Shown piece by piece: positions 23,766 to 34,190 of a stretch of 64,000 nt of DNA. The stretch is taken from positions 1 through 64,000 of the forward strand of contig JAUIRK010001049.1 of the NCBI GenBank assembly GCA_030549495.1, in the 5' to 3' direction. The translations under genes were made by a program, and so were the position numbers. The notes below the pieces were generated by a model. The model made no database searches. It saw only the letters and a list, made by a program, of their open reading frames with translations, and was not told the origin of the DNA. Positions within the stretch are counted from its first letter, which is position 1. Each line of letters starts with the position of its first letter. Source of the DNA: Nectonema munidae (lineage: Eukaryota; Nematomorpha; Nectonematoida; Nectonematidae).

Positions 23766-25221
23766 AGAAGGATCCAGGATATAAAAAAATATGAGAACAT
23801 GGGCGAATTGAAGAAATAAATCCTTGGTATGATTGAGGACGGGAATCGAATCGAGTATATTTTTTTAGAGATGAGAAATCTTTTGGGGTGTTATAAATTC
23901 ACAAACTAGTTTGATAATTGTAATTGTCTCAAAAAAATATTTAAAAAAAGATTATTATAAGCTTTTTTAGGAGTTTCACGGCATATAGCCGTCTTTTATC
24001 TAGGAATGAGGTCAAACCGCCGTGCCAAGATGAGATTTGTCCATGAACAATAAAATCTCCAGTCTTTTTATTTAAAATAAAGTTTTTATATATTATACGA
24101 TATTACATGGATTCAAGGTGTAAATGTTTGTAGAATAAGCAAGACGTTTATAGCGATGAGAAGTCGCTTCTTACATTAAGCGTTGTAGATCCTATTTAGT
24201 AAAAATGCAATAAAATATACTCACTCAATAGTCTTTTCGTATATAGCACAAACTAATGATAGATTACACCATCAAGCCCGTGCGCAATCGACGGGTACTT
24301 TTTTCTGCAAAACGTACTAGACCTACCTGGCTCGATGTTATCTGAAAATCAATATTTATTTTCTGGACATTTGAGTGTATGCGTTTGTCATGGTTGATTC
24401 TCTGTGCCAAGATTTCCTATCTTTTAATGACCCGATTTTCACATTTCATCCCATACCCTCCTTATTTCGCTGTTGAGTTAATAGATACGAATGGATAGCT
24501 AGGAGGGATCATGAAATAAAATGAATAGCATTAGTAGCATTGATATTTATTATAGTATATTATTACACCTCACCTTATCATTTCTGGCTGCGTCCCTGGT
24601 GTGAATGATGGAGAAACAAAGCTTTCCTAATAGTTGTGAAAATTAAACTCTCAAGTGTGAAATTCTTTACCAAATAAAATGTCGCAGGTTATATAAATGT
24701 TTGCAACAAAGATTGCATTTGTTTAATAAAAGATATTTGTTTTTTGAAGCTTTTGTTGTAGAACTATTATTAATAAAAATGACAAAGGCTAGCTTTAATT
24801 ATAAAAAATTTCATAACTAAACCCGCAAATTTAGTACCTAGAAGTAAATAGAAGCTTGTAAATTTTTTTGTCAACGAGAGCGAAAATAATAAATCTGTTT
24901 TTGACATTAACGTCATTGACGTAATGAAAATAGCGAACTTTTTAATGACGTAAAAAGTTGTCAAAAAGAGTCGCACCTCGATCATTTGTTCCGTGAGAAT
25001 TTTTCCCTGTTGCGAGTTTGTCAATTAGGAACCGTGTACATAATTCGAGCCAATGCATATTAAACAAAGTATTTGAAAAAATAATTTAAGCATTTGTTGC
25101 TTTAGAAATTAAAAATGCGTAATTTGTTAAATTTATTTGTAAAAATTATACACACATCGAGTCCAGTGTTAGAAATGAGCGTAAACTTTTGAAAAACACA
25201 AACAATGTCGATGTAATTTTG

Positions 25222-25333
25222 AGATCGGAATCGTAATGATCTTTCTGTAATATTTACTCATATGAACGCGCGTAAGAAAATCAATTATTTTGTTGGCTTT
25301 AATGCCGTTTATCGATGAAAGAAAATAATCCAG
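25222..25333 (+). repeat. dispersed repeat C, copy 2
   Basis: Direct copy of the block at 23660-23765, same orientation, with scattered substitutions. No terminal repeats or target duplication could be defined for either copy. Confidence 0.65.
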
Positions 25334-25438
25334 TGTTGGGCCGTGCAGATGTTAAAGGGAGTTGGAGTCGAATCTAACAAAATTATAAAAAAAAAACGTT
25401 TCTTTTATAAACGAAGCCGGAAGTAAACAATGAATTTA

Positions 25439-25648
25439 TTAAGTTTTTACAGTCGTCGGAATCGGATAATTTTCTTTCGACTCTCCAGCGCTAGTATAAT
25501 CTGAAAGATGGCATCGTTTTTGTAAGATTACACTGGTCAACACAATATTTTTGGCAGGCAAAGTGAGACTGGTTTCTGGGGTTTTCAAGGGGGTGGAACC
25601 CGAACTCGCATTTTTTTTTTTCAAGGTGGTTAGTTTTGGAGATTTCAC
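25439..25648 (-). CDS. possible C-terminal exon of an unknown protein
   Basis: A 69-codon minus-strand frame to a TAA reads like a disordered protein tail (SPKLTTLKKKNASSGSTPLK, then TPETSLTLPAK and SKENYPIPTTVKT), with an even amino-acid mix unusual for chance frames in this DNA. The upstream side runs straight into the homopolymer-rich block, so its beginning cannot be read. No family recognised. A chance frame or a transposon piece is equally possible. Confidence 0.2.
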   Translation of the reverse strand: MKSPKLTTLKKKNASSGSTPLKTPETSLTLPAKNIVLTSVILQKRCHLSDYTSAGESKENYPIPTTVKT

Positions 25649-26440
25649 GGGGGGTGGTTGGTTAAAATCCCCCTTCCCAACAAAAATAAAACAAAAAAAA
25701 CCAAAAAAAAGTCAAAAAATTGGGATTTTATTTTTTTTATAATTAAAAAAACAAAAAAAAAAAAAATAATAAAATTAATAAATTAAGTTAAAATAATATT
25801 TTCTTTTTTTTAACAAATTTAAAATTTTAATAATATAAAAAAATTAAAAAAATTATAAAATTTAATTAAAATTTAATAAAAAATTTTAATACAATAATTC
25901 AAAAAAAAAAAATAAACAAAAAAATATAAATAAATAAAAGGGTTTTGTTGTGGTTTGGGGAGTTCGAAGGTCCCCGGGGGCCCCGGGGGGCCCCCTGCTC
26001 CCCCTCCCTTCTCTTTTTTTTTGTTGGAATTTTTGGCTCCCTTCTCTCCCTAAATAACAAAAATACAGGAAAGTCAAGAAAGAAAAAAAAAAATAATTTT
26101 CTTTCTGTTTTTGGAATTAATTTTTTTTTTTTGGTTTCTAAAATTGACCACATTATCCTTTATAGTTAATCTTCGGTTTTTTGGGAAATGGAAATTTTTC
26201 TCCTTTCTCTTGATTTGGGGATGGATGGGAGGCTTGGGTGTTGGGGCGTGGGTTTGTTCCTCTCCCTTTTTTTTGTTTCTCCCCCAAAGAAGATGGATTT
26301 TTTTTATTTTCATTTTTATTTATTAATTTTTTTTTTAATTATATATATTTTTATTAAAAATTTAAAAAAATTATTTTATTTTTTTATATTTAATTTAAAA
26401 GGTTTTTTTTTTTTTTTTTAAAAAAAAACAGGATATTTAA
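25549..26440. other. homopolymer-rich anomalous block
   Basis: Nearly 900 bases made of long A, T, C and G runs, for example GTCCCCGGGGGCCCCGGGGG near 25,971, CCCCCTGCTCCCCCTCCC after it, and A/T-only stretches on both sides. Nothing in the rest of the window looks like this. It resembles poor consensus sequence more than biology; frames in it should not be trusted. Confidence 0.7.
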
Positions 26441-28505
26441 AATTAATGAAATTTTTGCTCTGGGCGCCACATAATCCCAATAGAATTTAGAAAATGTTTC
26501 GATAAAATAACAATTATTTTCTCATTTTACACCACTCACTCACATCTCTCTCTTCTACAGTTATCGAGGAAAGAATTAACTAGCGTATACGGATTTTTCT
26601 GGCTGCAGGTGTGTGTACATAAAAAAATCCTAAGCATATTGAAGAAAAAAAAGCAACAAATTTTAGGTTAAAAAATAGGAAAGATGGACAGATGCAAAAT
26701 ATTTTTAAGCGAAGATCCAAAGTTTCCGTTCAAGTTTTTAAGGGCCACATACACTTGAAGCAGGCCAAGAAGTGGTGATTTAGATGTTTAATGTTTTTTG
26801 TTGCATAAAAGTGCGACAAAAATAAATTGTCATCTGCAACATGGCTAGTACACATGTGTGTGTGTTGCGTATAAAAAGAAATGGGATGTTATAATAGTAA
26901 ATCCTTGAATCAGCAGCATTCGTATGACGTACAGAAATAGATATTTATCAGCAACCGTGCCTGGTTTCATCGTGAGTAAAAGGAGGAGGTACAATGCTAG
27001 AAAATAACATTTAAATTGTAGACAAGTTCCATTCATAAGCCAAACACTCACTTTGTCATATCTGAACACGTGAAAAGCAAGGCTATATGAAGTCAGAACA
27101 TCGTGTAATCGATTGCAACTCTGCACCACGAAATTCTGTTACTTTCTATTGGCGATGGTAAAAGTATCGAAATATGAGCAAAATGGTTTGATGCTATTTC
27201 ACCAAAAAGACATTTATGTGCAAAATGTTGCCGAGATTCAAGCGAAATATTTTTCGTTATGAACGCGTATTATCATCCGCAAAAGATTTTTGCCTGTTTT
27301 AAATCCAAATTTTAAAATGGAGCTAAAATATGGTAAAAATTAACATTGTGCTAGTAAAAAACGATTTAGAATTGGTCGAAGAAAGAAAGAAAGCTTTTTC
27401 ACAATTTTCAGAGTTATAAATAAAAAATATTTTCTGAATTGCAATCTTCATTTGTTAATTTGGTGATTTTGCGCGAAAGTCTTTCATTTCAGATCCAAAC
27501 TATTTTCTTGCCTTTATGTACAGCAGTTCACTTGGATTGAATTAGACTATACATAAAAATAAGTTTAAAGAAAAGTGCTTTATTTTATTGTAATTTTGGC
27601 CTAACCTATATTCATTTAAAATCTTTTTTGTAAATATTAAATAAAAATTTTTAATACAACTCTGAAATTTATTACTTCTGTCACCTTTTCAACAAAAAAA
27701 CTCTGAAAATTTTTCATTTACAAAAGCGAAAATAGTAACTTTTTTAACATAATAAACTTCAAAAAAGTTGTTGCATATTTGCCAAATTGACTTAAAACTT
27801 AGTTATTGGACTTTTTTTAGTGTTTAGGTTTCATTTATTAAAAAAAAAAGTGGTTTTTTAATTTTATTTTTGACTTATCGATGACGAAGAGTTGTTGGAG
27901 TTAGAAGAAATCCAGAGAGTCAGGACTGATGGGAAAATTATCGAGAAAGAAAATTTAACAGCAATCGAACCATATATATTATTTTGTGTAGATGGCAGAG
28001 ACCCAGAAATTGGGCTTTGCTCGAGGCAGTGGCGAATAGGGAGGGGAAGGGGCCATCGCCCCTTAATCTTTCAAGATATGAGTGCATAGTTCAATCTGAA
28101 TTAGTTTCATTTTGAGAAAGAAGACTTCTATTTCAGATGCGTAACATGATAGGAGTAAATGTTTCTTGGGTAATACGAGAAATTCTCTAAAGTGACCCTC
28201 TAAATTCATCACAATCATTTTGTATATAGAAAATTCAGAAAAAAGTTATTAAATCGCCGTGGGGTAAATCATCTCCTAGATCGGCCTTAAACCTGGATGA
28301 GAGGCATTCTCCTCATCTCTCTTGTTTGCCTCGAAAGAACTGTCACCTGGACATTTATGATTTGTTTATTAAACTAATAAACTTATCTTGCCAGCAGACT
28401 TTTAAAGCATCGATCTTCGAACAGGTGTTTATGGGTCGTTCACAATTGACGTCAACCTTTTTTTGAATCGACTTATGTCAACTTTGGATACCCCCCCCCC
28501 CCCCC
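26441..28505. other. intergenic, no gene supported
   Basis: Ordinary A/T-rich DNA. A phrase CAGTGGCGAATAGGGAGGGG at about 28,027 looks like one end of a hAT-type MITE (the family end is usually CAGTGGCGTAGC) but the other end was not found. The segment finishes in a run of 15 C (28491-28505). Confidence 0.4.
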
Positions 28506-28860
28506 TATAATGTTGTGAGGGTGAAAGTGGCATAAAGGACGAGTGAGAACATGGTGGACAGAAGGGCTCATTTTGGCGTGTATAAATGTGATTTATTAGT
28601 TGTGCGAGTGCGTGGCCAGTATGTGTGTTTTGTTGTTGATTTTGTTTGGGTGTAATGTAGTTTGAGATACTTTGTGTATCAATGGTTTGATTTAAGTGTG
28701 TTTCGTCATGAATAAGATCTTTGTTTTGGCATACGTGGTGGAGGATAGTTTGGTTATGTCTGGGGTTGATGAGCGTGGTATAAATGGGGTGTAGAGTATT
28801 GGCATATTTGGGTCTGAATCTGCATGTGTTATCGTTGCTATCAAATGTTTCTCAAAGGCA
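28506..28860. other. strongly G/T-skewed block next to a poly-C run
   Basis: The plus strand is rich in G and T and very poor in C (for example GTTGTGAGGGTGAAAGTGG, GTGTGTTTTGTTGTTGATTT, GGGGTTGATGAGCGTGG) over about 350 bases, unlike the rest of the window where G and C are balanced. No open frame, tandem unit or transposon end was found. Confidence 0.6.
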
Positions 28861-29407
28861 TTGTTATTACATTATGACTATTCTTCATTGTTTTTATATT
28901 TTAATTTATTACACGTACTAGAAACAGGTTGTAGACAGACGTTCTTTAATGCTTTAGAGTATTTATGCAAAATGAAGTGCTGAAGGGGTGCCATTAGTAT
29001 TAAGAATCATTGGAGTCTTATAATTTAAAATAACGAACCAATTTTTATTGAGATGCATTCAGCTTCCAAGTACCAAAGTGAAGTTAGTTGTTACTTGTTA
29101 GTTCTTGAACATTTTTAAATGCGAAGATTGAACTTACAAATAAGTGAAACAAAACTAATGTATACTAGACTAGGAAGGAATCGATAAGTATTTGAACTGT
29201 AGGAGAGAAATGGTAGACTTTTTTTAACAAATAAACATAACATTTCAACGCCGGGAAAGAAATGAACAGGTTAAGCGTTACCAAATGCAAAAAGACGGTA
29301 TTTCTACCCTCTTTAATGTAGTTTATTGAAGAAATTTTTAAACAATAACAGCCAGTTCATCCAAATCAAAGATAATAATTTTTAGTTCAGGATTAATTTT
29401 TTTCGAA
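28861..29407. other. intergenic, nothing recognised
   Basis: A/T-rich sequence without exon, repeat or RNA signals that I can support. Confidence 0.4.
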
Positions 29408-29410
29408 AAG

Positions 29411-29692
29411 GTGAACTTGGATCCTGCAAAAGAGATTTTAAATTATATTTTCATTCGACGTCCATATAATCGATCCCCTATGACGTTGGTAGATGGAGGA
29501 TTTATTGAAAAACTTTATTTTGATGCAGTGAAAATTTTTAAAGATGTAGAAAAAAAGTGGACGGAAAATTTCCCGCTGGCGAAAAATAGACCAAGACGAA
29601 AAGTTCCAGTGAGGAATATGCCATTGTCAAATTCTAGGATTTATATAGGAGAACATAATCTTCAATCTGATGAAATTTTTAGTTGTCTTTGA
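29411..29692 (+). CDS. unrecognised open frame, likely partial
   Basis: The 93-codon frame has coding-like content: VNLDPAKEILNYIFIRRPYN, a glycine turn LVDGGFIEKLYFDAV, and a basic stretch KNRPRRKVPVRNMPL. It opens on GTG rather than ATG and stays open further upstream, so the true start is elsewhere, perhaps in an upstream exon (AAAAG precedes it). It ends in TGA. I do not recognise the family. It could be part of a transposon protein or an exon of a host gene. Confidence 0.25.
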   Translation: MNLDPAKEILNYIFIRRPYNRSPMTLVDGGFIEKLYFDAVKIFKDVEKKWTENFPLAKNRPRRKVPVRNMPLSNSRIYIGEHNLQSDEIFSCL

Positions 29693-30639
29693 TGCCAATA
29701 TAAATATTCTCGAATAATTGCTTATTTTCATCAGATGAAACATTATACTCTCGGATATCAATCCTTGAATTTGTCAACGGAAATTTTCGGCCTAGCAATG
29801 ATCCAACGGGTAATTTCCTTATTACCACGGAAAGCCTCATTTATTCACAACGTTTAACTGCAATCTTCATGGCTGACGTTACTCAAAATTTACAACCAAA
29901 GGCTTGAGCTTACAGAGAGCTCGTGTTTTGGGATTAGTCTATAGATCGAACTATTGGTCTGGGTATCGGTAAATTTTTCAATGATTACCGATCTTTTAGG
30001 CCACGCCCATAAACAAATTATTGGTGGTGTTGAAAGGTACATAAGAACATTTTATTTCATGTAAGAACTTTTTTACTTATGATATCGTGAATAACATATG
30101 GTGTTATGAAATAAAGTTTTTTAATCTACGAGAAAATAAAAACAACGATTGTCCATTTGAATGGTAGGAAAAGAAAAGGCCAAGTTTTAAATATTTGAAC
30201 TTGTTCGCTCAAAAAGATATATCCTGCTCTTCTTCATCTATTAAAAGTGAAAGTTGCTGGACAAATTTACTCCCTCGGAAGAAACAAATTAAAGGAAAAA
30301 GTCTTGTTTGTACATTAATTGTCAAACTTTGAATATTAAAATTGATTTATTTATAACAAATCTTGCCTAATGTGTCGGTTTACATCTTTAATAAATATTT
30401 TTTATCATAGAATATCAATTCAAAAACTTCTAGAAAATCAAATTTCAAAAGTACATTAAATTTTCGAAAAATTGTCTGATAAAATATTTATCCATTTAAT
30501 AAAAATAGAAAAAATTATTAAACAATAATTTCAAATCTTGAACTATACTTTATTCCATCGGAAATAAAATCACAAACACTGGCTCTCATAACATTAACAA
30601 ACAAGAACTCTAAAATTAATATTTTTTAAAATGATTCAA
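29693..30639. other. intergenic, nothing recognised
   Basis: Between the unknown open frame and the Tigger-like fossil I see no exon or repeat. The stretch at 29,750-30,040 is somewhat less A/T-rich (CACGGAAAGCCTC) and could belong with the preceding open frame. Confidence 0.35.
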
Positions 30640-31520
30640 TTTATATCGGAGGTAGTTGTCCGAGGCCAAGTTAGAGCAGTTTTTTCCTAATTCATTTTTC
30701 CTCATCTCTCATTTCATCTTTTCATTATCTTCACAAACTTCTTCACCTCTAGCTTCAGCAGGAAATTGTAGAATCACATTCAATAACTGATATCCTAAAA
30801 TCTTCATCGATAGTAAGAGTTGGTTATTAAATTTGGATTTTATTAAACTCCAAGAATCTTTTACGCCAAGTAAGTGCATCAAGTCATTAACTTAGCCTGG
30901 AAGTCGTGTTTGTAGGAAGGTATGCACAAACCGGGAGTTAAATTCTATTTTATTGTTCAATCTATTGATCCAATCAGCAAAAATTCAGTTATTTATCCAT
31001 GCTTTGCAATTATGTTTACACTCAATAGGAAGAAAAGATGTTTGAAACCCACGGAAACATTGCGGATTAGCTGAATGTTCAATTACAACAGATCTTTTCC
31101 CCATTGCACTACAGCATAAAAGAAGAGTTATTCTTTTCTGATTTTTTTTACACTTGTCACCTATTATTACTTGTTAGGTAAAGCAGGAAAAAGCAAAGCT
31201 TCTTCATCAGCATTGAATACATCATCGAAAGAGTAACCATCACAGTGAGAAACTAAGCGTAAACACCAGTCTTCAATTGTTTCATCTACGCTTGCGATTT
31301 CTCCAGAAAAAACAGAGAATCAAATGTTATCTCTCTTTTGGAAACGATTTAGTCCGCCATTTGAAGCGGCAAAATTTTCTAATTTTAAGTCTTCAGATAA
31401 CGTCAATGCTTTTTATTAAATTAGCTTACCTGAAACAAAGAGGGAATAATGTCTTACTGAAACAGCGTAACCTTGTTGCAGACAGGGTTGAGGTTCTATA
31501 ATTTATTAGAATGCAGATTC
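30640..31520 (-). mobile_element. Tigger/pogo transposase fossil
   Basis: Reading the minus strand from 31.4 kb: LKLENFAASNGGLNRFQKRD, then VFSGEIASVDETIEDWCLRL, GYSFDDVFNADEEALLF, KNQKRITLLLCCSAMGKRSV and NPQCFRGFQTSFLPIECKHN. This is the order of the end of the CENP-B-type DNA-binding region and the start of the DDE core in Tigger transposases (usual phrases: SNGWLQRFKRR, IFNADETGL, LLCCNADG). The first catalytic Asp (FNADE) is kept. Stops (for example after RDNI) and shifts break the frame, and the later DDE residues were not found. Ends unresolved. Confidence 0.8.
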
Positions 31521-32096
31521 GAATGAAAAAATTCTGTAATAAAAATAGGAAAAACCCTGTTTGAATTAGCCGTGATGAAATAATATATAAATATGTTTGT
31601 TCATATTTATTGCTAATTTTTCACCTCATTAAGAATTCAACCAAGCGCAATACTCAGCCAGATGGACTCCTTCCAATCCCTGCTATCTTGCTTTCGACCC
31701 TGAAATCGATAAAATGAGTCCTAAGCTGCCCAAAGTAGACTTACTTGGTTTGGCTCGTTTTATGAAGGAGACAGAGCCGTAATAATTATTGCGACTCTGA
31801 TTTTAAAAATATTCATGATTGTTAGACTAAAAAATAAATTCTTAGACACTTAGTCTTTATCTTATTAGACATTTAGTTTTTGAATGCGCTTGTTTTGGCT
31901 TAGATGGAAAAGTTATAGACAATAATTTGAAAATCTTTTTGAAGACAATGTGAGATAAACACTAAACTACAAATAATAAAAATAGATGTAGATAAAATGG
32001 CGCTGAGTCTTCATAAATAAAAGTTGTAAAGAAAATAAATTGAAAACGTTGAATAAATCTTTTATTTAACAAAATACTAGCAATAATATTTCGGTC

Positions 32097-32240
32097 ACTA
32101 TGACCTTCTTCAGATATATATGACGTAAAATGAAAGCGTGGAGTGTCTTGCTTGTGGAGTAAGAATAGGACTATTGTGATAGCTGCATCTCGTCTCCACG
32201 CTTTCATTTTACGTCATATATATCTGAAGAAGGTCATAGT
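32097..32240. repeat. perfect inverted repeat, 47-bp arms, 50-bp spacer
   Basis: Left arm 32097-32143 and right arm 32194-32240 are exact reverse complements, including CTATGACCTTCTTCAGATAT and TGACGTAAAATGAAAGCGTG. On the minus strand the left arm leads into CTGAAGAAGGTCATAGTGACC then GAAA. This looks like a hammerhead-type core (CUGANGA, a GGUCA/UGACC stem, GAAA) with one extra A. Transcribed, the whole would fold into a long hairpin. Whether it is a transposon, the inverted tail of two Penelope-like elements or something else is unresolved. Confidence 0.9.
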
Positions 32241-33488
32241 AATGAGTCAAGTCATCAGTTAGTAGTAATTTTCTAAAAAATTAGAAAAATTATAAGTGGA
32301 ATCGAAGTCGCTAATATTTTTCATATCAAAGAATACAAACTTTATTTCAAATTATTTTATAGATATATTTTTATTAAAAGGTTTAAAGCAAATATGTTTC
32401 TCAAGATAAGAGAAAAATAATACAGGAGACGCAAACAGCTAGAAAGTATATAATTTTTAGTCAAGAAAAAACAAAAACCGATTCTGCATTCACTCTATGT
32501 TTCTCAACTAATTACTTTTAAGGATTTGATATTTTGCTTTATGAATATATTTTGATAATTTTTCATTCTGATATGGAAAGATCAGATAACATTTTTACTT
32601 GAAAAGGGGTTTGCAAAATTGTGTTCATACCCGATATTCTAAAAATGATTTTTACATTGTTTTGCATCTTCTCCCCCCCCCCCCCCCTCCTAGCTACATC
32701 TTTTGATACCATTTTAATGACAGTTGGATGACCTTTTCATGTCTAAATCTTTCAATAAATATCAAAATTTATAGGTTTTCAGAAAAATTTTGATACTATT
32801 TTTATTAAAGTGCAAAACTTGGGTTTTAAATAAAAAGATTATTTGAAATGTTAGAAAAGGAATAACTTTATATGTATATTTAGACATTTAACATTCTATA
32901 TTTTAATTTTTTCTGAAATTCACCAATATTTTTGAGAATGTGTCAATTTAAATTTTTTGATATAACTATAGCTAATGAAATATACTTTCAAGTAGTAAAC
33001 CAAATTATGTTGAATTGGACACTGTGATTTCATTTCTGGCAATCATAAAGGAAAAAAATTACTTATGTGTAAAAAATTGCGGGTATCCCCGAAAATTGGC
33101 CTCTTAAAACAAGCATCCGTATTCTAATAGCTAAGTTATAAAACTCCCTATTAGAGAAACAAAGTACAATAATCTTTTTTACGAATAAATAATACAAAAA
33201 ATATCGTTATTGTAGGGAAAAATCGCCAAGTCATATATGAGGATACTGAGTTTGAGTTTTGAAACATTAGAAATCAAAAGAATAGAGGAAAAAATGAATT
33301 TATTATTGAGTAAAATTTATTTAAACATGAAATAAATAAATTGGATATTTTTAAATTATATGAATATTGAAATTAGGAATTCTAAAACTTTAAGACAATT
33401 ACATCATGAATTAATTGTTAGATTTTTTCTTCATTAGAGAAGACCTAAAAGGAAATCATATTTAAAGGAAGATGAGAAAAAGAATTTG
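32241..33488. other. intergenic, downstream of MLF
   Basis: A/T-rich, with a run of 15 C at 32673-32687. AATAAA on the minus strand near 33,305-33,315 (TTTATT on the plus) is the likely MLF poly-A signal. Confidence 0.45.
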
Positions 33489-34190
33489 TCACATGAATCG
33501 AGCTGGCCTATCGCATATAGCAACCCTTTTGTTCCTTTTGGAACTTGGTCTTTTAGATCCTGAAGCGTGTTCTATCGGAGTATTTCCCCATTTATTATTA
33601 AAATCCTCATATTCATCTTAATAAAAACAGATTAATATCATGAAGCATATAATTTGGCACCATACCTTCATCCATATTTATGTATTGAGTTGTCTCTTCT
33701 TCATCGCCTGTACGCAAATTCTTTTCTTTTTCATACACATGACTCCGTTCACCTAGATGCTTTTCATGAAGAATTTTTTCTTTACCGTATCTACTATCCC
33801 TTACTTTTTTCTTTATTTCCTTTCTGCCATCAGGACCAATTCGAACTGATTGTGTTTCTTGATAAACATTTGGCTGATTTACACCATCAGACGAAAAAGA
33901 GTAAACCGATGAAGATTGGAAACAATTAGGGCCACCATTATTGTTCATATTAGACATCATACTATTAATATTATTATTAAAATGAGAAATGGGATCCATT
34001 TGAGAAAAGATAGAAAAAGGATTCATAGCTTGTCTATTATGATTAAAGGGTTGTAGAGAAGAAGATCTAGGAGGCATAAACGGATCTTGGAAACCAAAAG
34101 ATCTAAAAAAAATATTTTAAATAAGAATTTTTTCTTATATAAAACTTACCTCATCATTTCGTCTTGAAGATTTTGGAACATTCCAAACAT
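33489..34190 (-). CDS. MLF: myeloid leukemia factor homologue, three exons, 201 aa
   Basis: Exons 34190-34150, 34102-33666 and 33616-33489 join to 606 nt in phase; donors are AG/GTAAGT and AG/GTATGG, acceptors TTTTTTTAG and TATTAAG. The introns are only 47 and 49 bp. The start MFGMFQNLQDEMMRSFGF matches the short MLF head. The conserved core holds SSSVYSFSSDGVNQPNVYQE, then VRDSRYGKEKILHEKHLGER and RTGDEEETTQYINMDE, matching MLF phrases such as VYS-S-DG-G-PKVYQ, RDS-SG-EKM-IGHH-GDR and RTGDEEE-QE-INLDE. Between head and core lies an Asn/Met-rich linker. A RSSSLQP stretch near residue 26 recalls the 14-3-3 site of human MLF1 but does not match it exactly. MLF proteins shuttle between nucleus and cytoplasm and act with HSP70 co-chaperones in transcription and protein quality control. 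The C-tail is basic (KRPSSKRNKRVAI). Confidence 0.92.

Larger units (their letters stand above)
22691..25438. other. intergenic, dispersed repeat scraps
   Basis: No host exon seen. A less AT-rich piece at about 23,230-23,400 (GACCCGGGTGGAACCTCC) looks like part of an unknown repeat. Two related 110-bp blocks lie at 23,660 and 25,222 and are listed separately. Confidence 0.4.

Noticed and set aside
26845-27129. 94-codon minus-strand frame with membrane-like stretches
   Set aside because: No homology recognised and no splice or start context; may be chance.
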